Assembly (NCBI GenBank): GCA_016871595.1
Contig: VHCY01000015.1
Coordinates: 1 to 33,740 of the forward strand
Reading direction: 5' to 3'
Length of the DNA: 33,740 nucleotides
Source of the DNA: Verrucomicrobiota bacterium
GTDB taxonomy: Bacteria; Verrucomicrobiota; Verrucomicrobiia; Opitutales; Opitutaceae
Part shown: piece by piece, positions 25,370 to 33,740 of the stretch
Position numbering within the stretch: position 1 is the first letter of the stretch
How the letters are laid out: every line of letters begins with the position of its first letter
Made by a program: the position numbers and the translations under genes
Notes under the pieces: model-generated
Database searches by the model: none
Told to the model about the DNA's origin: nothing
Seen by the model: the letters and a program-made list of their open reading frames with translations, nothing else

Positions 25370-28162
25370 ATGCAACGCCCTTCCCTGCCGCTCAACGCCA
25401 ACGCCGCGCTGATCGAGTCGCTCTACGCCACCTGGCTGTCGGAGCCGGATCAGGTCGACCCGACCTGGCGGGCGTTTTTCCAGGGGTTCAGCCTCGGGGC
25501 CAACGGCCTGCCCTCCGCCAACGCGCTCGCTACCCTCGCCGCCACCGGGGAACCCGCCCGCGCCAACGCCCCGATCCTCGACAGCCTGAAGCAGTCCCGC
25601 GTCCACCAGCTGATCAACGCCTACCGCACGCTGGGGCACCGGGAAGTGCACCTGGATCCGCTGGCCGACCCGCCGCCCACCTACCCCGAGCTGGCGCTCG
25701 CGCGCTTCGACCTCGGCGAGGCGGACCTCGATGCCAGTTTCGACCTCGGGACTTATCTCGGCGGCGGGCAGATGAAGCTCCGGGACATCCTGCAGAACCT
25801 GCGGGCCACCTACTGCGGGCGGATCGGGGTCGAGTACACCCACCTCCAGGACGTCGAGGCCCGGCAGTGGCTGGAGACCCGGATGGAACAGACGCGCAAC
25901 CAGCCGGACTTCGCGCCCGCGGAACGCATCCGCATCCTCCGCCGCGTCCACAAGGCGGAGCTCTTCGAGCGCTTCCTGCACACGAAGTACGTCGGCCAGA
26001 AACGCTTCTCGCTGGAGGGCGGCGAGACGATGGTCGCGGCCGTCGACGCGCTCTTCGAGGCCTGCCCGCGCCTCGGCGTCGAGGAGGTCGTAATGGGGAT
26101 GGCCCACCGCGGCCGGCTGAACATCCTGACCAGCGTGATGCGGAAGAGCTTCGACGTGCTCTTCGAGCAGTTCTCCGAGAACTACATCCCGGAGACCGTG
26201 GGCGGCGACGGCGACGTGAAGTACCACCTCGGTTACGAGGCGGTGCTCGAGACCGCCTCCGGCGGCAAACTGGAGGTGCGCCTCGCGGCCAACCCCTCCC
26301 ACCTCGAGATCGTCAACCCGGTGGTCGAGGGCAAGACCCGCGCCCGCCAGCGGATGCGCGGCGCCACCGAGGAGCGCTGGCGCGTGCTCGCCCTGCTGAT
26401 CCACGGCGACGCGGCCTTCGCCGGCCAGGGTATCGTGGCTGAGACGCTCAACTTCTCCCAGCTGCCCGGCTACCGCACCGGCGGCACCGTGCACCTGGTG
26501 ATCAACAACCAGATCGGCTTCACCACCGAGCCGCGGGACTCCCGCTCCACCCTCTACTGCACGGACGTCGCGAAGATGATCGAGGCGCCGATCTTCCACG
26601 TGAACGGGGATGACCCCGAGGCGGTCTGCCACGCCGCCCGGCTCGCGCTCGAGTTCCGGGTGAAGTTCCAGCGCGACGCCGTCATCGATATGGTGTGCTA
26701 CCGGAAGCACGGGCACAACGAGACCGACGAGCCCGCCTTCACGCAGCCCCTCCTCTACCGGCGCATCGCCAGCCACCCCCCGATCTCCACCGTGCTCACG
26801 CGGCAGCTCGCCGCGGCGGGCGTCGTCACCGAGGCCCAGTCCGAGGCGATCCGCACGGAGTATTCCGAGGCGCTCGAGAAGCACCTGGAGAAGGCCAAGG
26901 CCAGCGAGACCGCAAAGTCCGCCCGCCGCGCCGCCGCCGCCGAGGCCCGGCGTTTCGTCGGCTCGACCGCCGTCTTCCAGCCGGACTTCCATTTCACCCC
27001 GGTGCCCACGGGCGCGGCGCCCGAACTCCTCGCGCGCGCCGCGACCGGGCTGACCACGCTGCCGGAGAGATTCCGCCCCAACCCCAAGATCCGTCGCTTC
27101 CTCGACGCGCGCGCGGCCGCCTTCCGCGACCGTGGCCCGATCGACTGGGGCTTCGCCGAGGCGCTCGCCTTCGGCACGCTCGTGCTCGAGGGCATTCCCG
27201 TCCGCCTCAGCGGGCAGGACTGCGAGCGCGGCACCTTTAGCCACCGGCACGCCGTGCTCCATGACATGGAGACGAACGCAACCCACACGCCGCTCCATCA
27301 GCTCGCGCCCGATCAGGCGCGGTTCTGCGTCTACAACAGCCTTCTCTCTGAGGCGGCCGTGCTCGCCTTCGACTACGGCTATTCCCTCGATTTCCCCGCG
27401 CTGCTGTGCATCTGGGAGGCCCAGTTCGGCGACTTCGCCAACGGCGCCCAGGTCGTGATCGACCAGTTCCTCGCCGCGGGCGAATCGAAGTGGCACCGCA
27501 CCAGCGGCATCGTGCTCCTGCTCCCGCACGGCTACGAGGGCCAGGGCCCCGAACACTCCTCCGCCCGCCTCGAGCGCTTCCTCCAGCTCTGCGCCGAGGA
27601 CAACATCCAGGTCGCGAACATCACCAGCCCCGCCAACTTCTTCCACGCCCTGCGCCGCCAGGTGAAGCGCGACGTGAAGAAACCCCTCATCGTGATGTCG
27701 CCGAAGTCCCTCCTCCGCCACCCGGCCGCCGCCTCCCGGCTCGAGGAGTTGTCCACCGGGGCCTTTCAGGAAATCCTCGACGACCCGCTCCACCCCGGAG
27801 CGCCCGCTGGGGTCAAGCGCCTCATTCTGTGCTCGGGCAAGGTCTACTACGACCTCGCCGAGCACCGGAACAAGCACGGCCACGGCGACACCGCGCTGGT
27901 GCGTCTGGAGCAGCTGTACCCGCTCCACCGGCAAAAGCTCGAGGCCATCGCCCGCAAGTACGGCTCCGCCCGGCTGGTCTGGGCCCAGGAGGAATCCGAG
28001 AATATGGGCGCGTGGACCTGGATCGCGCCCCGACTGGAGGCGATCTTCGGCCGCAAGCCGCTCTACGCCGGCCGCGACGCCTCCGCCTCCCCCGCCGTCG
28101 GCACCCTCGCGCTGCACCGCCTCGAGCTCGCCGCCTTCCTCAAGCAGGCCTTCACGATCTGA
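25370..28162 (+). CDS. sucA: 2-oxoglutarate dehydrogenase E1 component
   Basis: The 930-residue thiamine-diphosphate enzyme decarboxylates 2-oxoglutarate and hands the succinyl group to E2. The length is close to E. coli SucA (933). The N-terminal E2-binding segment ([20 protein letters not shown]) is followed by [20 protein letters not shown], the active-site [18 protein letters not shown], the region [46 protein letters not shown] and the transketolase-like second half ([40 protein letters not shown]). The ATG at 25370 follows a pyrimidine-rich leader; longer in-frame extensions upstream do not resemble the family. It heads sucA-sucB-lpdA with 13-nt gaps. Confidence 0.96.
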   Translation: MQRPSLPLNANAALIESLYATWLSEPDQVDPTWRAFFQGFSLGANGLPSANALATLAATGEPARANAPILDSLKQSRVHQLINAYRTLGHREVHLDPLADPPPTYPELALARFDLGEADLDASFDLGTYLGGGQMKLRDILQNLRATYCGRIGVEYTHLQDVEARQWLETRMEQTRNQPDFAPAERIRILRRVHKAELFERFLHTKYVGQKRFSLEGGETMVAAVDALFEACPRLGVEEVVMGMAHRGRLNILTSVMRKSFDVLFEQFSENYIPETVGGDGDVKYHLGYEAVLETASGGKLEVRLAANPSHLEIVNPVVEGKTRARQRMRGATEERWRVLALLIHGDAAFAGQGIVAETLNFSQLPGYRTGGTVHLVINNQIGFTTEPRDSRSTLYCTDVAKMIEAPIFHVNGDDPEAVCHAARLALEFRVKFQRDAVIDMVCYRKHGHNETDEPAFTQPLLYRRIASHPPISTVLTRQLAAAGVVTEAQSEAIRTEYSEALEKHLEKAKASETAKSARRAAAAEARRFVGSTAVFQPDFHFTPVPTGAAPELLARAATGLTTLPERFRPNPKIRRFLDARAAAFRDRGPIDWGFAEALAFGTLVLEGIPVRLSGQDCERGTFSHRHAVLHDMETNATHTPLHQLAPDQARFCVYNSLLSEAAVLAFDYGYSLDFPALLCIWEAQFGDFANGAQVVIDQFLAAGESKWHRTSGIVLLLPHGYEGQGPEHSSARLERFLQLCAEDNIQVANITSPANFFHALRRQVKRDVKKPLIVMSPKSLLRHPAAASRLEELSTGAFQEILDDPLHPGAPAGVKRLILCSGKVYYDLAEHRNKHGHGDTALVRLEQLYPLHRQKLEAIARKYGSARLVWAQEESENMGAWTWIAPRLEAIFGRKPLYAGRDASASPAVGTLALHRLELAAFLKQAFTI

Positions 28163-28175
28163 GCCCCCTCCCCCG

Positions 28176-29357
28176 ATGACCACCGTACCCGTCAAGATCC
28201 CGCCCATGGGCGAGTCCATCACCTCCGGCGTTCTCGCCAAGTGGCACGTCGCGGAGGGCGCCACCGTGCGCCGGGACCAGCCGCTGTTCGAACTGGAGAC
28301 CGACAAGATCACCTCGGAGGCCACGGCCGAGGCGGCCGGAGTGATTCGCCTCGCGGTCAAGGCCGGCGATGAGGTCCGCATCGGCCAAGTCGTCGCCACG
28401 ATCGAGGTCGGCGCCACCGCCGCCGCCCCCGCTCCCGCCCCGGCCGCCGCCACGCCCGCCGCCCCGGCGCCCGCGCCGGTCTCGCCGGCCGTCCGGCGCG
28501 TGGCCGCGGAAACCGGCCTCGACCCCGCGAAGGTCAGCGGCACCGGCAAGGCTGGCCGCGTCACCAAGGGCGACCTGCTCGCCGCCGCGGCCGCCTCGCC
28601 CGCGGCCCCCACGCCGGCTGCACCCGTGACGTCCGCCACCGCGCCCGCCGCCCCGGCCGCCCGCCAGACGCGCCGCAAGCTCTCCCCGCTGCGCGCCCGG
28701 CTCGCGCAGCGCCTCGTCGCCGCCCAGCACCAGGCCGCGATGCTGACCACGTTCAACGAGGTCGATATGTCCGCCGTGATGGCGCTGCGCGCGCGTTACC
28801 AGGACGAGTTCGTCAAGCGCCATGGCCTCAAGCTCGGGTTCATGTCCTTCTTCACCAAGGCCGTCGTCCACGCCCTGCGCGAGGTGCCGGCGGTGAACGC
28901 CCAGCTCGACGGCGAGACGCTGGTGGAGAACCACTACTACGACGTCGGCGTCGCGGTCTCCACCGACCGCGGGCTGATGGTGCCGGTGATCCGCGGCTGC
29001 GACCAGCTCGGCCTCGCGGAGGTGGAGAAAGGGATCGCCGACGCGGCCAAGCGCGCGCGCGAGGGCCGCATTACCCTCGCGGACCTCGAGGGCGGCGTGT
29101 TCACGATCACCAACGGCGGCGTCTTCGGCTCGATGCTCTCGACGCCCATCATCAACCCGCCGCAAAGCGCCATCCTCGGGCTCCACGCCATCAACGAGCG
29201 GCCCGTCGCGGTCAACGGGCAGGTCGTCATCCGCCCGATGATGTACCTCGCGCTGAGCTACGACCACCGCCTGATCGACGGACGCGAGGCGGTGACCTTC
29301 CTGGTCAAGGTGAAGCAGGCGATCGAAGATCCCGCCCGCGTCCTGATCGGCCTCTGA
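28176..29357 (+). CDS. sucB: 2-oxoglutarate dehydrogenase E2 component (dihydrolipoyl succinyltransferase)
   Basis: The 393-residue protein has one lipoyl domain with the lipoylated Lys in [10 protein letters not shown] (Lys44), an Ala/Pro-rich linker, a peripheral-subunit-binding domain ([20 protein letters not shown], near 108-140), a second Ala/Pro linker and a catalytic domain ending [16 protein letters not shown], which contains the His and Asp of the active site. [12 protein letters not shown] and the [20 protein letters not shown] stretch are typical of SucB and not of AceF. It sits 13 nt after sucA and 13 nt before lpdA; the leader is CCCCCTCCCCCG with no Shine-Dalgarno. Confidence 0.96.
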   Translation: MTTVPVKIPPMGESITSGVLAKWHVAEGATVRRDQPLFELETDKITSEATAEAAGVIRLAVKAGDEVRIGQVVATIEVGATAAAPAPAPAAATPAAPAPAPVSPAVRRVAAETGLDPAKVSGTGKAGRVTKGDLLAAAAASPAAPTPAAPVTSATAPAAPAARQTRRKLSPLRARLAQRLVAAQHQAAMLTTFNEVDMSAVMALRARYQDEFVKRHGLKLGFMSFFTKAVVHALREVPAVNAQLDGETLVENHYYDVGVAVSTDRGLMVPVIRGCDQLGLAEVEKGIADAAKRAREGRITLADLEGGVFTITNGGVFGSMLSTPIINPPQSAILGLHAINERPVAVNGQVVIRPMMYLALSYDHRLIDGREAVTFLVKVKQAIEDPARVLIGL

Positions 29358-29370
29358 TCTGCCCCCCGCG

Positions 29371-30768
<1,398 letters not shown>

Positions 30769-30796
30769 GGCGGGCCGCCGGTCCGACGGCCGAGGC

Positions 30797-32394
30797 TCAA
30801 CCCTTGGCCGCCGTCAGAGTCTTCCGGGGCAGGCGCATGACGCGCACGAACCGCGCGCGGAATAGCTCGTCCAGGGTTTCCCGTACCGCGGGAGGCAGGC
30901 GCGCGACTAGGTCGTCGAGTTCGGGCGCGGGGCCGACTGGCTGCGTTTCCGCGGTCTCGGGTTCCGCGGCCGGCGTCGGCGTGGCCGACACCGCCTCCCC
31001 GCGCTCGCGGGCCTCGGCGAGGAATTGCGCCTCCGCCGACTCATCCGGCCAGGCGGCATCAGGCTCGCCGGGCGGCGCGGCCTCGACGGGAACAGGAGGC
31101 TCCGCGGCAAGCAGTCCCATCGCGGGCGACGGCGGAACGCCGGGCGGGAGTGACGCGGCGGCGGGCGTTTCCGGCGAGGCGACGGGCAGTGGCGACTGAT
31201 GCGCACGCGCCGCGGACGCGGAGGCCAGGCGGGCCTCCAGCCGGTCAATCAGGCCTTTTTTTTTTCGTCGGCCGCCGGGGCCTCCTCGGCCAGGGCGGTC
31301 AGCTCCTTGAGCAGGCTGTCGATCGCGCGGGCGCGGCTCGCCTCGACCGCGCGGAGGAGCGTGACCTCGAAATTGATCTTCTCGGCCAGCCCGAGCTTCA
31401 CCCCACCCTCCCCCTCGCGCAGCGCGTCGAGGAGCCGGGTCAACTGCTCGGTCGTCAGGGCGATGCCGCCGAGCGCGTCGCTGCGACCGCCGCGCGCGAT
31501 CGCGTCCAGTAGCGCCGCCCGGAACACGGCCTGCAGGTCGGTGAGCAGGCGCACCAGGTCGCGGCCCGCGGCGTCGCAGGCATCAACCAGGGCGACGAGG
31601 CGCCGCTGGTCCCCGGCGGCCACGGCCCCGGCGAGCTCGGCGACCTGCGCGGCGGAGACGAGGCCGTAGACCTCGAGCACGTCGGGCTCGGTCACCGTGG
31701 TCCCGCAGAACGAGATCATCTGGTCCAGGATCGACTGCGCGTCGCGCATCCCGCCGTCGGCGAGCCGGGCGATGCACGCCAGCGCGGCGGGATCGGCCTG
31801 GATGCCCTCGGCGGCGGAGATCAGCTGGAGCCGGGTGACGATGAGCTCCTCGGGGATCGGCTTGAGGTCGAAGCGCTGGCAGCGCGAGACGATCGTCGGG
31901 AGGACCTTCTGCGGGTCGGTGGTCGCGAAGATGAACTTCACGTGGGCCGGCGGCTCCTCGAGGGTCTTCAGCAGCGCGTTGAACGCGGCCGCCGAGAGCA
32001 TATGGACCTCGTCGATGATGTAGACCTTGAACCGGCCTTGGGCGGGCGCATAGCGGACGGTCTCCCGGAGGTCGCGGACCTGGTCGACGCCGTTGTTGGA
32101 GGCGCCGTCGATCTCGATCACATCGAGGTGGGAACCCTCGGCGATGGCGATGCAGGCGGGATCGGCCGGGTCGAAGTCGGCGTTGGGGCCGCCGGTGCAG
32201 TTAAGAGCCTTGGCGAAGATGCGGGCGGTGGAGGTCTTGCCGGTGCCGCGGGGTCCCACGAACAGGTAGGCGTGGGCGATCCGCTGGCGGGCGATCGCGT
32301 TCCGGAGCGTGCGCACCACGTGGTCCTGGCCGACGACGTCGGCGAACGTGCGGGGGCGCCACTTGCGGGCGATGACCTGGTAGGCGGAGGACAA
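30797..32394 (-). CDS. dnaX: DNA polymerase III subunit tau (dnaX, made by -1 frameshift)
   Basis: The frame-0 reading stops at 31249, but the -1 frame entered at the A10 run is open for 152 further codons to 30797. Joining them gives tau of about 532 residues: 380 from the clamp-loader ATPase part and 152 from the tail. The tail runs [20 protein letters not shown], then a long Pro/Ala/Glu-rich linker, and ends [29 protein letters not shown] with a basic end. It is much shorter than E. coli domains IV-V and I cannot match it to them. The tail should link clamp loader, polymerase and helicase in the replisome; that role is inferred from position. The joint is at 31255. Confidence 0.85.
31220..31238 (-). 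promoter_or_regulatory. Hairpin downstream of the dnaX slippery site
   Basis: The minus strand reads GGAGGCC-CGCCT-GGCCTCC, a perfect 7-bp stem with a 5-nt loop, starting 16 nt after the slippery heptamer. Typical stimulators sit 5-9 nt away, so its role is uncertain. Confidence 0.45.
31249..32394 (-). CDS. dnaX: DNA polymerase III subunit gamma (dnaX, in-frame product)
   Basis: The frame-0 product is 381 residues and matches domains I-III of DnaX. Walker A GPRGTGKT (47-54), [18 protein letters not shown], Walker [11 protein letters not shown], sensor [20 protein letters not shown] with the SRC motif, and [14 protein letters not shown] are all present. The start is taken as TTG at 32394, giving [17 protein letters not shown], which aligns Walker A with E. 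coli. No in-frame ATG or GTG lies nearby. Of the four zinc cysteines of E. coli DnaX only two seem to remain (Cys66 and Cys81, with Asp-rich DFDPADPAC between). The product ends KKKA-stop just after the A run. The SRP RNA gene is 89 nt upstream on the same strand. Confidence 0.9.
   Translation of the reverse strand: MSSAYQVIARKWRPRTFADVVGQDHVVRTLRNAIARQRIAHAYLFVGPRGTGKTSTARIFAKALNCTGGPNADFDPADPACIAIAEGSHLDVIEIDGASNNGVDQVRDLRETVRYAPAQGRFKVYIIDEVHMLSAAAFNALLKTLEEPPAHVKFIFATTDPQKVLPTIVSRCQRFDLKPIPEELIVTRLQLISAAEGIQADPAALACIARLADGGMRDAQSILDQMISFCGTTVTEPDVLEVYGLVSAAQVAELAGAVAAGDQRRLVALVDACDAAGRDLVRLLTDLQAVFRAALLDAIARGGRSDALGGIALTTEQLTRLLDALREGEGGVKLGLAEKINFEVTLLRAVEASRARAIDSLLKELTALAEEAPAADEKKKA
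31255..31265 (-). promoter_or_regulatory. dnaX slippery site: A10 run with in-frame A AAA AAG
   Basis: On the minus strand the codons are GAC GAA AAA AAA AAG GCC TGA. The heptamer A AAA AAG (31261-31255) is the same type as the E. coli dnaX -1 site. The ten-A run would also permit RNA-polymerase slippage as in Thermus. Re-reading by -1 enters the tau tail. A GAGGAGG lies upstream (15 nt before the A run), as a possible stimulator. Confidence 0.85.
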
Positions 32395-32473
32395 GCGCGG
32401 GGAGGTTGAGCGGGGCGGGCGGGACGGCGCGAGTCGAAATCGTCGCGCGCGGCCCCGGACGCCGGCCGCGGGC

Positions 32474-32489
32474 AAAAAAAGTGGCCAGG
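32474..32489 (-). terminator. Terminator at the ffs 3' end
   Basis: The closing helix of the SRP RNA (CCTGGCC) is followed within two bases by seven T residues (32480-32474), so the RNA's own terminal stem can act as an intrinsic terminator. dnaX would then need its own promoter or read-through. Confidence 0.65.
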
Positions 32490-32578
32490 CACTCCACGGC
32501 ACTGGGAGAACGTCGTCACCGTTGCTACCTTCCGGTCCTGGCGGAGTTCACGCGCCTGCCCATGCATGGCACCTGGCC
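32483..32578 (-). ncRNA. ffs: Small bacterial SRP RNA (4.5S)
   Basis: The minus strand contains the SRP domain IV signature GCCAGGACCGGAAGGTAGCA with the GGAA tetraloop, preceded by GTGAACTCC and followed by ACGGTGACG. The outer ends pair perfectly (GGCCAGG at 32578-32572 with CCTGGCC at 32489-32483), giving a rod of about 96 nt, the size of short 4.5S RNA. The RNA binds Ffh and directs membrane-protein targeting. It is 55 nt after the LOG-family stop and 89 nt before dnaX. ffs next to dnaX is a common bacterial arrangement. No clear promoter was seen. Confidence 0.93.
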
Positions 32579-32632
32579 GAGGCGGACGATGAGCCGGGGG
32601 CGGGGCGGCGCAACCCCCAATTTGGCGCGGCG

Positions 32633-33740
32633 TCAGAGCACCTGCAGTTTGCGGCGGTAAAAGGCCACAACCTCGTCGGGATCGTCGGTGAAGAGGATGT
32701 AGTCGGTCATCCATGCGGGCGCGCGGCCCTGCTTGATCATCACGCGCAGCTGGCGGCGCAGATCCTCCCAGAACTCGGCGTTGAAGAAGACGTAGGGTAC
32801 CCGCGGGCGGATCCCCAGCTTGAGATTGCAGAGCTCGATTCCGACCTCCTCGAGGGTGCCCACGCCGCCGACGTTGAAGACGCAGAAATCTGCCGCCTCG
32901 AACCACTTCTGCCGGAAGTGACGCGAGTCCTCTTGAAACGTGTTGAAGAAGTCCACGCCGAGCTCCGGGGGCTGGGCCTCCAGCTGCAGGAAGCACGCGC
33001 CGGTGAGCGCGCCCTTGGCCCGCGCCTGCTCGGTGGCGAGGCGCATCACCCCGCCACCCCCGCCCGTAAGCACGCCGAGGTTGTGGCCGATGAAGCCCGT
33101 GACCTTGTCCACGAGCGCGGAGATGCGGCCGGCGTCGTCCGGGTCGAGGTTCACCGCCGAGCCGTAGAAGGCGAGGATGGTAGACTCGTTGAACCGGCGG
33201 GCGACCTCCTCGCGCACGAAGAAGCCGCGCTCCCGCTTGTAGGTGTGGACGTAGAGGTCGCGTGTGGTCTCGTCATACCAGTACGCGTCGATGCCTAGGG
33301 ATCGAAGCGTATCGAGTCGCCCATGGGCGTGGCTGGAGAAGAAGTACCCGTGGGTGCGCGAGGCCTGGCGGAAGACGATGCGCCGCAGGCCGAGTTCGGG
33401 CAGGCGGGCGAAAAGCTCCACCTGCTCCATCAGGCCCGGGAAGTATTCCGTGACCAGCGTGTCGGCGCCGGGCTCGGCCGCGTCGAGGGCCTGGATCATC
33501 GTGCGGTGGCCGAGGGAGCCGCGCTTCGATTCCAGGAGCCGGCGGACGTCCGCGCCGGCGCGCACCAGGAGGGCGCGGTTGTCGACCGCCCCGGACTGGC
33601 CGCGCACGGACAGCCGGGTGCGGGGCCGCGCCTCGTCGGCGACGCAGGCGGGGCAGTCGTCCATCGCCTTGAACAGGCCGGCGGCGGTCGCGAGCAGGCG
33701 GGTGCGCTTGCGGGCGAGGGTCCGCACCTCCGGGTCCTCG
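32633..33740 (-). CDS. LOG-family (lysine decarboxylase-like) protein with N-terminal extension, start outside the window
   Basis: The frame is open to the right edge. A GTG at 33727 would give 364 residues, but in-frame EDPEVRTLARKRTR continues past it, so the real start may lie beyond. The C-terminal 190 residues form a Rossmann-like LOG domain: LAFYGSAVNLDPDDAGRISA, LTGGGGGVMRLATEQARAKG, then SRHFRQKWFEAADFCVFNVG with the catalytic Arg, and VGGVGTLEEVGIEL (Glu retained; Pro of the usual PGGxGT replaced by Val). LOG enzymes cleave nucleoside monophosphates at the N-glycosidic bond. An extension of about 170 residues at the N-terminus (GADTLVTEYFPGLMEQVELF) matches nothing I can name. Activity here is inferred. 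Confidence 0.8.
   Translation of the reverse strand, partial: EDPEVRTLARKRTRLLATAAGLFKAMDDCPACVADEARPRTRLSVRGQSGAVDNRALLVRAGADVRRLLESKRGSLGHRTMIQALDAAEPGADTLVTEYFPGLMEQVELFARLPELGLRRIVFRQASRTHGYFFSSHAHGRLDTLRSLGIDAYWYDETTRDLYVHTYKRERGFFVREEVARRFNESTILAFYGSAVNLDPDDAGRISALVDKVTGFIGHNLGVLTGGGGGVMRLATEQARAKGALTGACFLQLEAQPPELGVDFFNTFQEDSRHFRQKWFEAADFCVFNVGGVGTLEEVGIELCNLKLGIRPRVPYVFFNAEFWEDLRRQLRVMIKQGRAPAWMTDYILFTDDPDEVVAFYRRKLQVL

Noticed and set aside
25229-28756. A 1175-codon open frame antisense to sucA/sucB
   Set aside because: It mirrors strongly conserved E1/E2 coding sequence. Its composition is a by-product of GC-rich third positions, with no recognisable domain, and the sense genes are certain.

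Overview
The window looks like a piece of a high-GC Verrucomicrobiota chromosome, most likely Opitutaceae or a close relative. This is inferred from gene content, not from a marker tree. The diagnostic genes are the planctomycete/verrucomicrobial set of a DUF1501 protein, a PSCyt1-DUF1549-DUF1553 protein and a PVC-type dehydrogenase, plus a DUF1080 protein, a secreted Ig-like protein with a repeated C-terminal module, and a GldA/F/G-DUF4340 transporter cassette. The rest is mostly core housekeeping. I see no tRNA, 16S/23S rRNA, CRISPR array, insertion sequence or prophage.

Layout. 1-5130 (minus): coupled operon DUF1501 -> DUF1549/DUF1553 -> PVC-type dehydrogenase (runs off the left edge), divergent from a DUF1080 gene (5221-6390). 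6422-11417 (minus): gspD-gspE-gspF, joined by 4-nt and 1-nt overlaps. 11592-14510 (plus): two damaged exported-protein genes, an Ig-like protein with an internal deletion and frame change, and a lipoprotein multihaem cytochrome c with a frameshift and lost C-terminus. 14614-16746: cdd, convergent hisS, and an HU/IHF gene. 16866-18717: a ubiE/menG-type methyltransferase and rlmN. 18858-23464: ABC ATPase, permease, GldG-like protein and DUF4340 protein, closed by a strong intrinsic terminator. 23640-24518: metF behind an inverted-repeat operator candidate. 24559-25187 (minus): a small conserved-looking gene coupled to a SUI1/YciH-type gene. 25370-30768: sucA-sucB-lpdA, the complete 2-oxoglutarate dehydrogenase complex with 13-nt gaps. 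30797-32578 (minus): SRP RNA followed by dnaX, where an A10 slippery run yields gamma and tau forms. 32633 to the right edge (minus): a LOG-family protein with a long N-terminal extension.

The most interesting signals are: recoding in dnaX (A10 with an in-frame A AAA AAG heptamer, an open -1 frame of 152 codons and a downstream hairpin); partial loss of the DnaX zinc cysteines; the clustered damage at 13.5-14.5 kb; widespread C/T-rich leaders without Shine-Dalgarno sequences; and the inverted repeat just upstream of metF. I did not find a defence island or an obviously new multi-gene system. The window is mainly ordinary core genome with a few unusual details.
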